Of a stretch of 64,000 nucleotides of DNA, positions 36,842-45,155 are shown piece by piece (the first letter of the stretch is position 1; each line of letters opens with the position of its first letter). Below the pieces are notes generated by a model, which saw nothing but the letters and a program-made list of their open reading frames with translations, searched no databases and was not told the DNA's origin. This DNA comes from an uncultured Thiodictyon sp. (GTDB lineage Bacteria; Pseudomonadota; Gammaproteobacteria; Chromatiales; Chromatiaceae): the NCBI GenBank assembly GCA_903837595.1, contig CAILVI010000267.1, forward strand, positions 21,071-85,070, in the 5' to 3' direction. A program made the position numbers and the translations under genes.

Positions 36842-37256
36842 CCAGGGTTTCCTCTCCTCCTCGGATGTCGCAGGGGACCCAAGGACGGCGGCGGGGGAGT
36901 TGCCGCCGTCTTCCAGGGACTCCGGGAAGCGCGGGTCCGTGGCCGGCTAACGCTCGGGGGACTCCATGGAGCCTGGCAGGGAGGGGACGGAGTCCTCGGG
37001 GGACTCCGCGGACGACTCGCGGAAGACCATGAAAAAATAAAACAAACAATATTTTGCATCATCCTTCCGCGAACCCCGACCCCAGGGGAGTCCGTCGATA
37101 CCTCCAGGGACTCCGCGACGCTCTCGGGGGAGCCATGGAACTATCCCAGGGTCTAAAGGCGCACCCCAGGGGAATCCATGAGCAGCCCCAGGGAACTAGC
37201 GGAGATTCCGGGGTAGTGCGTCGGTATCCCCGGACTATACTTGAATTGCGCAGGGG
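36842..37256. repeat. Degenerate repeat array with a period near 21 bp
   Basis: A motif of the form CCAGGGGACTCC or CGGGGGACTCC recurs about every 21 bp or a multiple of it: near 36871, 36892, 36913, 36955, 36996, 37082, 37103, 37125, 37146, 37166, 37188, 37208, 37228 and 37250. An AT-rich break lies at 37029-37058. The period equals seven codons, and one frame over 37054-37344 reads as RRYLQGLRDALGGAMELSQG and similar pseudo-heptads. No intact gene spans the array. The rest of the 36607-37371 gap shows nothing besides the palindrome at 36637. Confidence 0.6.
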
Positions 37257-37371
37257 TGTCGGGGACTGTCTCGGTGGACACCATGCCAAATCCATTGCCT
37301 CCACCGCGGCGCCTGGTTCCATCCTGCGAGGACCATCCGTTTAACCGCGAACGATAAGGAGTGCAGCCAAA

Positions 37372-37992
37372 ATGTCTAACTCCGATTTCATCCCTAACTC
37401 GGACCACGACTTACTGGTTTGGGCGGAAAATTTGCATGCCAAGCTGGCAGCCAATCCCGCCGCCTATGGTGTGACCGCCGAGGAGGTCGCTATCTTGGGC
37501 GGGGCAAATGCCGATTTTCGTGCCAAGAATGCCGCAGTCGCGGAGATCAACACCACCGCCAAGCGGATCACCGCCGAGAAGGATCACAGCCGGGGGACCC
37601 TCATGTCCCTGGGCCGGGGACTCGCGCGGCGTGTGAAGGGGCATGCGGGTTATACCGAGGCAGCGGGTGCCGACCTGGGGATTGTCGGCCATAAGATCAG
37701 CTTCGACCCCGCCACGGCCAAGCCCATCCTGAGCGGCACCGACAAGACCGACGGCGCGGTCGAGTTGCGCTTTCCCAAGCTCGGGACCGAAGGCGTGAAT
37801 ATTTACTGGCAGCGCGAAGGGCAGACGACTTGGCTCCTGGTGGGGCACGCCAACCACTCTCCCTACACGGACAGCCGCCCGCTGCTCGAACCCGGCAAGA
37901 CCGAGTTGCGCCGCTACACGGCAGTCTATGTGATCAACGACAAGGAGGTTGGGCAGTTCAGTGATGTCGTCGAGATCACCTGTGCCCCGTGA
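37372..37992 (+). CDS. Hypothetical protein with C-terminal fibronectin-like domain
   Basis: The product, 206 residues, has no signal peptide or membrane segment. The N-terminal half is helical (DHDLLVWAENLHAKLAANPA, then VAEINTTAKRITAEKDHSRG). After a Pro-containing linker the C-terminal half looks like a beta-sandwich (GAVELRFPKLGTEGVNIYWQ, then LRRYTAVYVINDKEVGQFSD), of the fibronectin-III-like kind. The ribosome site AAGGAG lies 12 bases before the ATG. No named family recognised, though similar helical-plus-beta proteins occur widely as hypothetical genes. It lies just after the 21-bp array. Confidence 0.7.
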   Translation: MSNSDFIPNSDHDLLVWAENLHAKLAANPAAYGVTAEEVAILGGANADFRAKNAAVAEINTTAKRITAEKDHSRGTLMSLGRGLARRVKGHAGYTEAAGADLGIVGHKISFDPATAKPILSGTDKTDGAVELRFPKLGTEGVNIYWQREGQTTWLLVGHANHSPYTDSRPLLEPGKTELRRYTAVYVINDKEVGQFSDVVEITCAP

Positions 37993-38070
37993 TGGGCTTG
38001 ATCATCACTGCGGCCACCCGGCACCGATAGGGTGATGGCTTGCCCCACTACCGAGTTGTGCCGTGCCGTT

Positions 38071-38134
38071 GGAGCGCTTTAGCAGGCGCATCGTGACACT
38101 GCTGCGGCAGTGTCACGCCTGTACTGGGCGCTCC
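38071..38134. repeat. Long imperfect hairpin
   Basis: Inner arms GTGACACTGC (38093-38102) and GCAGTGTCAC (38107-38116) pair perfectly over a TGCG loop; CAGGC / GCCTG and outer GGAGCGC (38071-38077) / GCGCTCC (38128-38134) extend the symmetry. It lies downstream of the gene ending at 37992. No T-run follows, so it is more likely a REP-type element than a terminator. Confidence 0.7.
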
Positions 38135-38239
38135 GCGCCCTGATATCTCACGCAAGATCGCTTTTTCTCCGAGTCTCTGCGCGCCGCGGGTTCCGACCGG
38201 GACGCATTGCCGCTTGCCGAGCCCCTGCCCAAGCCGGTC

Positions 38240-38346
38240 GTCGGGTTAGGCGCGCCCTTTCACCCGCGCCACCCGTGCTGACGGTAGCGTGCGCGGTAAC
38301 CCGCCATGGCGCTGCCGTCGGGTTACGCTTCGCTAACCCGACCTAC
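38240..38346. repeat. Second copy of the GTAGGTCGGGTTAG composite repeat, inverted
   Basis: Read on the minus strand it begins GTAGGTCGGGTTAGCGAAGC with GTAACCCGAC, and ends with GCGCGCCTAACCCGAC, as the element at 22301-22420 does, while the middle differs. It lies 38 bp before the next gene. Confidence 0.8.
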
Positions 38347-38384
38347 ACGCTCGACGCTGACCAGATAGCCGCTTAGGAGTAATC

Positions 38385-38681
38385 ATGACAAACGTCATTC
38401 GCCTCGTCGATGCTGACGGCACCGACCAGCGACACATCACCGCGGAGATCACAAGCACGGGAGACCTCCTGTTGTCCGGGCAGGATCTCGGCCCGCTCGT
38501 CCGCGAGGTTTGGGGGGATTCGGACTACGAGTACTGGCTCACAGTCCCCGCAAGTGAGAAGGACCGGGTGCTGCTGATGCTCCTCGAAATCGCCTATGCC
38601 GGAGACGAGCAAGCCGTTAACAAGCTACGAGAAGCCCTTGATTCCCGAGGCATCCCCTGCAAGTTCGATTCCTACGCCTAA
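38385..38681 (+). CDS. Small hypothetical protein
   Basis: The product is a 98-residue soluble acidic protein. It contains GDLLLSGQDLGPLVREVWGD, then YEYWLTVPASEKDRVLLMLL. TAGGAG lies just before the ATG. The beta-rich start followed by a helical stretch and the aromatic YEYW motif resemble small immunity-like proteins, but I cannot name a family. It lies between a repeat and the integrase remnant, in the accessory region. Confidence 0.6.
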   Translation: MTNVIRLVDADGTDQRHITAEITSTGDLLLSGQDLGPLVREVWGDSDYEYWLTVPASEKDRVLLMLLEIAYAGDEQAVNKLREALDSRGIPCKFDSYA

Positions 38682-38745
38682 GCGATACCCGAGTCGGGCA
38701 ATGACCACCGCAAAGCGCGTCAGCTAACCACTGCTTCGGGGGGGA

Positions 38746-39256
38746 ATACCTGCCCACAGGCTTGCAGGGCTCTATGGGCGGTTTCCAGTGCCCCCCCAAG
38801 CTTCAATGCGACGGACCACGGCCAGCAGGTCAGGGGCGGTTATCCCGCCCGTCGGCCGGGGGCCGATCCAGGGGAACACGTCAACCTCGAATCGACGGAT
38901 GATCTTTTCAGCATGGGCCGGTACCCACTTCGTGGGGTTCCGCCCGAACCACTCAGGGGTGATGGCCTCGAAGGTATCAATCCCCGCGGTCTTGGTGGCC
39001 TTGCGCGCGGCGCTTGGGTCAATGTCTTTGGCGATCGGTTCGCGGGCTTCGTCGCGCCGGGTGCGGGCCGCTTTCAGGGTCACGCCTGGGTAAGCGGCCA
39101 GCGCCATCAGCTTCTCTTTACCGTCCATGCGGTACTTGAAGCGTCAGAGCTTGGTGCCATTCGGGTTGACCAGCAGGTAAAGCCCGCGCTCGTCCGCCAG
39201 CTTGTAGGGTTTGCAGTGGGCTTGGCGTTGCGGATGGCGGTATCGGTCAGGGGCAT
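38746..39256 (-). pseudogene. P4-type phage integrase, degraded N-terminal fragment
   Basis: Reading leftward from ATG 39256 the pieces of a DUF4102-type integrase appear in order: MPLTDTAIRNAKP, then after a frameshift YKLADERGLYLLVNPNGTKL, a TGA where a Trp is expected, then RFKYRMDGKEKLMALAAYPG, EARKATKT-like helices and FEVDVFPWIGPRPTGGITAP. Another frameshift in a G-run (near 38795) restores LETAHRALQACGQVF, after which homology stops near 38746. The catalytic core with the Arg-His-Tyr residues is missing. It lies 160 bp from the 3' end of tRNA-Arg, the position expected of an integrase of a tRNA-targeted island. Confidence 0.85.
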
Positions 39257-39292
39257 GGGGGTATCCCTCTTTTGCGGGGCCGGGATACCCCC
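39257..39292 (-). promoter_or_regulatory. Inverted repeat over the leader of the integrase remnant
   Basis: GGGGGTATCCC (39257-39267) and GGGATACCCCC (39282-39292) are exact complements around a 14-base loop, directly before the ATG of the integrase fragment. The likely ribosome site AGAGGGA is within or next to the right arm, so the hairpin could have controlled translation or bound a regulator. The gene is now dead. Confidence 0.5.
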
Positions 39293-39415
39293 GTGGGTAC
39301 CCCCAGATGCGCGGGCTGCTATGGGACTACCTTAGACCGTCTGACCCCTCAGAGCAAAAAAAGGCGGCAGAAACGAGAGCTTCGGTGCTTCCTGGAACTG
39401 TCTGAAACGGCGATG

Positions 39416-39492
<77 letters not shown>

Positions 39493-39718
39493 GGACGGAT
39501 GGACGGGACCTGCGGTAAACTCGTCAGGCGGGTCACGCACCGGGTCCTTAGTGTACCGCATCGCCGAACCAGTCAGCGACCGCACGATGCCTGACCAATC
39601 CGGCCACCCGGCCCAATTGGCCGCTCAACAGCGTGCTGGGGCCTGGGCCGGTGTGCCCGCGTGGCGACCCGGAGCTATCTGGTTGGACGTCCGCTCAACG
39701 GGGGGTGACTGCGCCGGC

Positions 39719-39735
39719 GTTGCAATTGTTGCAAC
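39719..39735. promoter_or_regulatory. Possible operator GTTGCAA-TTG-TTGCAAC
   Basis: Seven-base arms, exact complements, around three bases, 55 bp upstream of the SPOR-domain gene. This is suitable for a dimeric regulator or just a small hairpin. The remainder of the 39493-39790 gap has no visible gene. Confidence 0.3.
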
Positions 39736-39790
39736 CCCGAGAGAAATCCGGGATCATGGGTAACCACCACTGAATGGCGTAGGAACGACC

Positions 39791-40909
39791 ATGGCCGAGC
39801 CCCAGGAACGCACAGTCCGAGACGACCCCTTTGCACCCGATTTGTCGCTGCAAGAGCGGCTGCATGCACTGGAAGCGGCCTGGGGGGAGCCGCTGCCCGG
39901 CCAATCGGGGGCGCAGCGGCAGTTGGCCGAGCAGGCGGCGGCCTTGGCGGCACTCGCCGCCGAGGCCGCAGCCCAACGGGAGCGCTTGCGAGACCGGGAA
40001 AAGGCGCTGGTGGAGCGGATCGCCGATGTGGATGATGACCGCCGCCTCAACATCGCTCAATTGCAGCGTGAGTCGAAGTCGCAGCGCGAGGAGTTGGAGG
40101 CCCGGCTGCGCCGCCATGGTCGGGTGACGGTCCTGGCGCTGTGCCTGGCCGTGGCCGGTAGCGGCTTGGTCGCCCTGTACGCGTATTGGCGGACGCCCGT
40201 GGCCGATCTTTCTGCGGAGGTCGCTACCCTGCGCCAGGACCTGCAACGGCTCTCCGGTATCGCGCGGCAGGATACCGAGCTTCAGGACCGGCTAACGGCC
40301 ATCGCCACCGTGGTGGGGCAGGTCTCGGGCGGCGTGGTGCAAGACCCAGCCCTGGCGGCCCGGCTGGACCAGCTGGCGGCCGAACAGGGTCGCCAAGGGG
40401 CTGAACTGGTGGGCGTGCAACGCAGCCTCCAAGCGGTGGTCGCCGGGATGCCGTCGAAGGTCGGGCCGAGCGTCGACCCTCAGCCGGCGAGCCCGTCACG
40501 CCCACTCAAGTCCGCCGCGTCGGAACCCATCCCCGAACCCGCCCCGAAACTTGCCCCAGCCCCCATCCCGGCACCCATCGCGGAACCCGCTCCGCAACCC
40601 GCCCCGGCATTGGCGGGTAAACATCAGCTGACGGTCACCGACCGCCCCTTTGCCCTGCAAATCAGCGGCGGCTACCATCTGGACAAGATCCTGGAAATGG
40701 CTGCCGGCCCGAACCTGCCGGCCCGGGTCTATGTGTACCAGGACGTCCGGCGGGGGCGGCCCTGGTTCGTGCTGATCCACAGCATCTACAAGAGTAGGGC
40801 GGATGCCCAGGCGGCAGTCGGGCAATTGCCCCCGCAGCTGCGCCCGTGGATCCGCTCCCTGACGCCGGGGGCTGAACTGAAGATGATCGAACCGCGTTCC
40901 GATAACTGA
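39791..40909 (+). CDS. Single-pass membrane protein with coiled coil and SPOR-like C-terminus
   Basis: The product, 372 residues. Residues about 20-110 form a charged, Ala-rich coiled coil (QRERLRDREKALVERIADVD), followed by a transmembrane helix VLALCLAVAGSGLVALYAYW (near 114-133). A second helical part, then a Pro/Ala-rich linker of PEPAPKLAPAPIPAP type (about 245-275), leads to a C-terminal domain beginning FALQISGGYHLDKILEMAA and containing VLIHSIYKSRADAQAAVGQL. That last domain fits the SPOR fold, which binds denuded septal peptidoglycan. The layout resembles DamX/FtsN-type division proteins. AGGAACG precedes the ATG. Confidence 0.7.
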   Translation: MAEPQERTVRDDPFAPDLSLQERLHALEAAWGEPLPGQSGAQRQLAEQAAALAALAAEAAAQRERLRDREKALVERIADVDDDRRLNIAQLQRESKSQREELEARLRRHGRVTVLALCLAVAGSGLVALYAYWRTPVADLSAEVATLRQDLQRLSGIARQDTELQDRLTAIATVVGQVSGGVVQDPALAARLDQLAAEQGRQGAELVGVQRSLQAVVAGMPSKVGPSVDPQPASPSRPLKSAASEPIPEPAPKLAPAPIPAPIAEPAPQPAPALAGKHQLTVTDRPFALQISGGYHLDKILEMAAGPNLPARVYVYQDVRRGRPWFVLIHSIYKSRADAQAAVGQLPPQLRPWIRSLTPGAELKMIEPRSDN

Positions 40910-41003
40910 GCGTTCCGGGTCTTTCTTCCCCGCCCCATGGGCAAGGGCCCCGGAACAGGCGACAATGGACGGTCGCTGTTGACGCCTGATCTATCTGAGT
41001 CCC

Positions 41004-44000
41004 ATGCCCCGCCCCCTGACCCGAGACGACATTCGCCACGCGATCGACCTGAGTTCGTTCAACCGGGGTCTCGGCTATTTCCGGCAAGGGATGGTAATCG
41101 ATCTCGCGGAGGAGCGGCGCGACGCCGACGGGATCAGTCTCCAGGCGCGGGTGCGTGGCAGCGGCGGGCGCTTCTATCGCCAGTCCATCTTCATCCCCGC
41201 GGACCCTGACAAGCGCGACATCACGGGCTCCTGCGGCTGCCCGGTGGGCTACAACTGCAAGCACGTGGCCGCTGCCTGCCTCGCCTTCGAGGAGCGTGAG
41301 CGCCAGTTCCAACCCACCGACGGCAGCGCCGCTACCGAGTTCCTGAAGCGCTGGCTCACCCGGGTGGTGGCGGCCGGTGAGACCCCGGTCACGGTCGCGG
41401 ATGCGGAACGCTTGGTCTATGTGCTCCAGCCGAGCCCCACCGACAGCCAGGGAGTCGCCGTGGAACTGCGGGTCGCCAAGCCCCTGCGTCGCGGCGGGCT
41501 CTCCAAGGGCCGCCAGGCGAATCTCTATAACCTGCTGCACGGGTTCTCCACGCCTGAGTATCTGGCGGCGGTAGACCATGACATCCTGGGTATTCTGCGC
41601 GCCTCCGCCGCCGGTCAGTGGATCACGAGCGTCCCTTTGAGCGGACTAAACGGCCAGTTGGCCCTGCTGCGGATGGTCGCGACCGGTCGTTGCCATTGGC
41701 AAGGCAGCGAGGCGGCACCCTTGGTAGCGGGTCCGCCGCGGGATCTCACGATCGGCTGGCGGGAGGGTGCCGACGCACTGCTGAGCCTGGTGCTGACCGT
41801 GACCCCGGCGGCCCGGCTGCTGCTCCTGGACCCGCCGCTGTATCTCGACGGCACGCAGCACCTGGTGGGCCCGGTGCAGGCCCAGGGCTTGAGCTGCGCC
41901 CAACTGCGCGAACTGCTGGCCGCCCCGCGCCTGCGTGCCAGTCAGGCGCAGGCCATCGCCCGCACCCTGGTGCTGGAGTTCCCCCAGTTGCCCCTGCCGC
42001 CCCCGGTGCCGGTGCCGGTGGCTGAGGTCGTTGCGGCCCCGGCTGTCCCCTGGTTGACGCTGAGCTGCGAACCGCTGACGGGCATCGAGACCGACCTGCT
42101 CAGCCTGGATTTCGACTATGCCGGTCATCGCGTCCCCGGCCTGCCGGCGGTGTCGCACAGTGTGCTCGCCGCTGACGGCGGGACGGTACGCATCCGCCGC
42201 GATCTGGACGCGGAGCATGCCGCCCTCGACACCCTGGCGGGGCTGGGTTTCGTGCCGGTCGAGACCGTGCGCCCTGGCGGTCACCGGCTGCTCCCCGCCG
42301 CCACCAATCCCATTGAGCGCGCCGGGCACTGGTCCGCGCTGCTGCGCGACGGTCTGCCGGTCCTGGAAGCGGCCGGCTGGCGGGTGGATATTGCGTCGAC
42401 CTTCCGGCTACGTTTCGAGGCGGCGGACTGGGACCTAGAGGTGGAGGAGGCCCCGGAGGTTGGGGTCAACGACTGGTTCGGCCTGCGCTTCGACCTGGAC
42501 ATCGGTGGGCGGCACGTCCCCCTGCTGCCGATTATCGCCCCCCTGCTGGAGCTGGGGATGGGCGCCGAACTGCCGCAGATCATCAGCCTGCCCCTGGACC
42601 CCACGGGGACCGACGCCGCCGCGGCCCATCGCTATGTCGATCTGCCCGCGGCGCGTCTGCTGCCTTTCATCGAGACCCTGCGGGACCTCTTCGACCGGGC
42701 CGCACCGGGGGCGGACGGGCAATTGCGGATCTCGCGTTTTGACGCGGCGGCGCTCGCCGACCTGGAGGCCCAGGGGTATGCGATCCGCGGGGCCGAGCGG
42801 CTGCGCGAACTGGCCCGACGCCTCGCGGACTTCACCGGCATCGAGTCGATTGAGCCGCCCGCCGGGCTGACCGTCGAGTTGCGCCCCTACCAGCGGCGTG
42901 GGCTCGACTGGCTCCAGTTCCTGCGCGCCTGGGACCTGGCCGGTATCCTGGCGGACGACATGGGGCTCGGTAAGACCATCCAGGCCCTGGCCCACCTGCT
43001 GGTCGAAAAGGAGGCCGGGCGGCTCGACCGCCCCGCACTGGTGGTCGCCCCCACGAGCCTGATGGGCAACTGGCGACGGGAGGCGGCGCGCTTCACCCCG
43101 GCCCTGCGTACCCTGGTACTGCATGGGTCCGAGCGGCATGCCTCCTTCGAGCGCATCCCGAACTATGACCTGGTGCTGACCACCTACCCACTGTTGTCGC
43201 GGGACCAGGAGCATCTGCAGGGGCAGTCCTTTCACTCAGTGATCCTGGACGAGGCCCAATCGGTCAAGAACCCCAAGTCCCAGGCCGCTGCAGTGGTGCG
43301 CGCCCTCAAGGCCGATCATCGCCTCTGTCTGACCGGTACCCCGATGGAGAACCATTTGGGCGAGCTGTGGACCCAGTTCGATTTTCTGCTGCCGGGCTTT
43401 CTGGGCGACCAGGCCAGTTTCAAGCGCAATTGGCGCACCCCGATCGAGCAGCACCGCGACCAGGAGCGCCATGCCCGCCTGGCCCAGCGCGTGGCCCCCT
43501 TCATGTTGCGCCGGCGCAAGCAGGACGTGGCAACCGAACTGCCGCCCAAGACCGAGATCATCAAGAGCGTCACCTTGGGCGAGGCCCAGTCGGCGCTCTA
43601 TGAGGGCATTCGGCTTTCCATGGAGCAGCGGGTGCGCGATGCCATCGCCGCCCAGGGCCTGGCGCGCAGCCATATCACCATCCTGGATGCGCTGCTGAAG
43701 CTGCGCCAGACCTGCTGTGATCCGCGTTTGTTGAAGCTGCCGGCGGCCGCCCGGGTCAAGGAGTCCGCCAAGCTGGAGCTCCTGATGGACCTGGTGCCGG
43801 AGCAATTGGAGGAGGGCCGGCGCATCCTGCTGTTCTCCCAGTTCACCAGCATGCTCGCGCTGATCGAGACCGAACTGGACGGGCGCGGCATCCCCTACGC
43901 CAAGCTCACCGGCCAGACCCGCAAGCGCGACGAGGCCATCGACGCCTTCCGCTCGGGAGCGGTGAACCTCTTCCTTATCAGCCTCAAGGCTGGGGGCGTG

Positions 44001-44288
44001 GGGCTCAATCTCACCGAGGCGGACACCGTGATTCTTTACGACCCCTGGTGGAACCCCGCGGTGGAGTCGCAGGCGGCGGACCGCGCCCATCGCATCGGCC
44101 AGGACAAACCGGTCTTCGTCTACAAACTGGTGACGGAGCAGACGGTGGAGGAACGCATCCTGACGATGCAGGAGCGCAAACGCGCGTTGGCTGCCGGGGT
44201 CTATCAGGAGTCGGCCGGAGAGCCGGACTTGGGCTTCAACGGTGCGGACCTGCAGGCCCTGTTCGCCCCCTTGGGGGCAGCGGGCTAA
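41004..44288 (+). CDS. SNF2-family helicase with N-terminal SWIM zinc finger
   Basis: The product, 1094 residues. A SWIM zinc finger (CxCx(n)CxH) is seen as GSCGCPVGYNCKHVAAACLA near residues 75-95. The C-terminal half (from about residue 620) is a Swi2/Snf2 ATPase: motif I ILADDMGLGKTIQALAHLL, Ia LVVAPTSLMGNWRREAARF, II VILDEAQSVKNPKSQAAAV, III CLTGTPMENHLGELW, V VGLNLTEADTVILYDPWWNP and VI DRAHRIGQDKPVFVYKLV. Such proteins remodel nucleoprotein or assist transcription and repair; the specific partner is unknown. The ATG at 41004 lies 95 bp after the SPOR-domain gene. Confidence 0.93.
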   Translation: MPRPLTRDDIRHAIDLSSFNRGLGYFRQGMVIDLAEERRDADGISLQARVRGSGGRFYRQSIFIPADPDKRDITGSCGCPVGYNCKHVAAACLAFEERERQFQPTDGSAATEFLKRWLTRVVAAGETPVTVADAERLVYVLQPSPTDSQGVAVELRVAKPLRRGGLSKGRQANLYNLLHGFSTPEYLAAVDHDILGILRASAAGQWITSVPLSGLNGQLALLRMVATGRCHWQGSEAAPLVAGPPRDLTIGWREGADALLSLVLTVTPAARLLLLDPPLYLDGTQHLVGPVQAQGLSCAQLRELLAAPRLRASQAQAIARTLVLEFPQLPLPPPVPVPVAEVVAAPAVPWLTLSCEPLTGIETDLLSLDFDYAGHRVPGLPAVSHSVLAADGGTVRIRRDLDAEHAALDTLAGLGFVPVETVRPGGHRLLPAATNPIERAGHWSALLRDGLPVLEAAGWRVDIASTFRLRFEAADWDLEVEEAPEVGVNDWFGLRFDLDIGGRHVPLLPIIAPLLELGMGAELPQIISLPLDPTGTDAAAAHRYVDLPAARLLPFIETLRDLFDRAAPGADGQLRISRFDAAALADLEAQGYAIRGAERLRELARRLADFTGIESIEPPAGLTVELRPYQRRGLDWLQFLRAWDLAGILADDMGLGKTIQALAHLLVEKEAGRLDRPALVVAPTSLMGNWRREAARFTPALRTLVLHGSERHASFERIPNYDLVLTTYPLLSRDQEHLQGQSFHSVILDEAQSVKNPKSQAAAVVRALKADHRLCLTGTPMENHLGELWTQFDFLLPGFLGDQASFKRNWRTPIEQHRDQERHARLAQRVAPFMLRRRKQDVATELPPKTEIIKSVTLGEAQSALYEGIRLSMEQRVRDAIAAQGLARSHITILDALLKLRQTCCDPRLLKLPAAARVKESAKLELLMDLVPEQLEEGRRILLFSQFTSMLALIETELDGRGIPYAKLTGQTRKRDEAIDAFRSGAVNLFLISLKAGGVGLNLTEADTVILYDPWWNPAVESQAADRAHRIGQDKPVFVYKLVTEQTVEERILTMQERKRALAAGVYQESAGEPDLGFNGADLQALFAPLGAAG

Positions 44289-44682
44289 GTGCCACCGGGC
44301 AGGACGCTCGACTTGACAAACCTCGTCGCCATTGTTCACGCACCGGCAGCTTGTGCACACCCTCCGCCGTCGGCGAAAGTCGTACGAAATGGGGCGGCAG
44401 GATGGGGTAAGGGCTTGACAAATGATCGTAACTGGCTGTTATTGCGATTTTCTTTTCAGTGGGCGCGTCCGGCCCCTAAAGAAAATGAAGTCGGAAATGA
44501 GCGACTTGCCGAGGGCTTCAGGACATTCGTCCACAGAGTTATCCACAGGTTTGGCACTGCGGACCGCATCCCTGCGTCGTGGTCTTTGCGGTCCTCGCGC
44601 CGGGTCATGCGCACGGCACTTTCTAGGCTCACGGATCTCCGCTACCCTGCACCTGTCGCCGACTGTTTGACCGAGATGCCAC
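44289..44682. other. Intergenic region between the SNF2 gene and ogt
   Basis: About 394 bp without a convincing gene. A TTGACA at 44415 lacks a good -10 at the right distance. ATTTTCTTT (near 44446) can pair with AAAGAAAAT (near 44478) with GGGC/GGCCC inside. A single perfect DnaA-type 9-mer TTATCCACA sits at 44539-44547; one copy alone could be chance. Confidence 0.4.
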
Positions 44683-45144
44683 ATGCCCGAGGCCGTGTTC
44701 GCTACCCCCATGGGCCCCATTGGTCTGCACTGGACGGGGGAAACCCTGACCGGGGTGGACCTGGATCCGCTACCCGCCGCGTGCGGCGCCGGTGTGGCTC
44801 CGCCGACGCTCAGGCGCCAACTGGAGGCGTATTTTGCGGACGGTACCGCGCCCTTCGACCTGCCCCTGGAACTGGGCGGCACATTCTTTCAGCGGCGGGT
44901 CTGGGCGGCCATCCGCGCCATCCCGCCGGGGGCGACCCGCACCTATCGGGATCTTGCTCACGAGCTGGGCAGCGCTCCGCGGGCCGTGGGGCAGGCGTGC
45001 CGGGCCAATCCCTGCCCTATCGTGGTGCCCTGTCACCGCGTGGTGGGGGTCACTGGGCTGGGCGGCTTTGCCGGGGATAGCACCGGGGGCAAGCTCGCGT
45101 TCAAGCGCTCGCTGCTCCGACACGAGGGGGTGGTGGTTGACTGA
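44683..45144 (+). CDS. ogt: Methylated-DNA--protein-cysteine methyltransferase
   Basis: The product, 153 residues, is a suicide DNA-repair protein that moves alkyl groups from O6-methylguanine to its own Cys. The active site is in NPCPIVVPCHRVVGVTGLGG (PCHRV). The helix-turn-helix region is FFQRRVWAAIRAIPPGATRT and YRDLAHELGSAPRAVGQACR. There is no AdaA-type extension, so it is an Ogt/AGT-type stand-alone enzyme. The ATG at 44683 is followed closely by xerD (11 bp gap). Confidence 0.93.
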   Translation: MPEAVFATPMGPIGLHWTGETLTGVDLDPLPAACGAGVAPPTLRRQLEAYFADGTAPFDLPLELGGTFFQRRVWAAIRAIPPGATRTYRDLAHELGSAPRAVGQACRANPCPIVVPCHRVVGVTGLGGFAGDSTGGKLAFKRSLLRHEGVVVD

Positions 45145-45155
45145 GGGGTGGCGCC

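Noticed and set aside
36842-37256. The 21-bp array as a CRISPR array
   Set aside because: Units are degenerate, spacing is too short for repeat-spacer units, spacers are not unique, and no cas genes are present.
37054-37344. A 96-codon frame over the 21-bp array as a real gene
   Set aside because: It has no ribosome site and its repeated heptad-like content follows from the DNA repeats; intact continuation is missing on both sides.
44539-44547. Perfect DnaA box TTATCCACA as a sign of a replication origin
   Set aside because: Only one copy, no cluster, no dnaA/dnaN or gidA nearby and no AT-rich unwinding region; one 9-mer in 64 kb can be chance.
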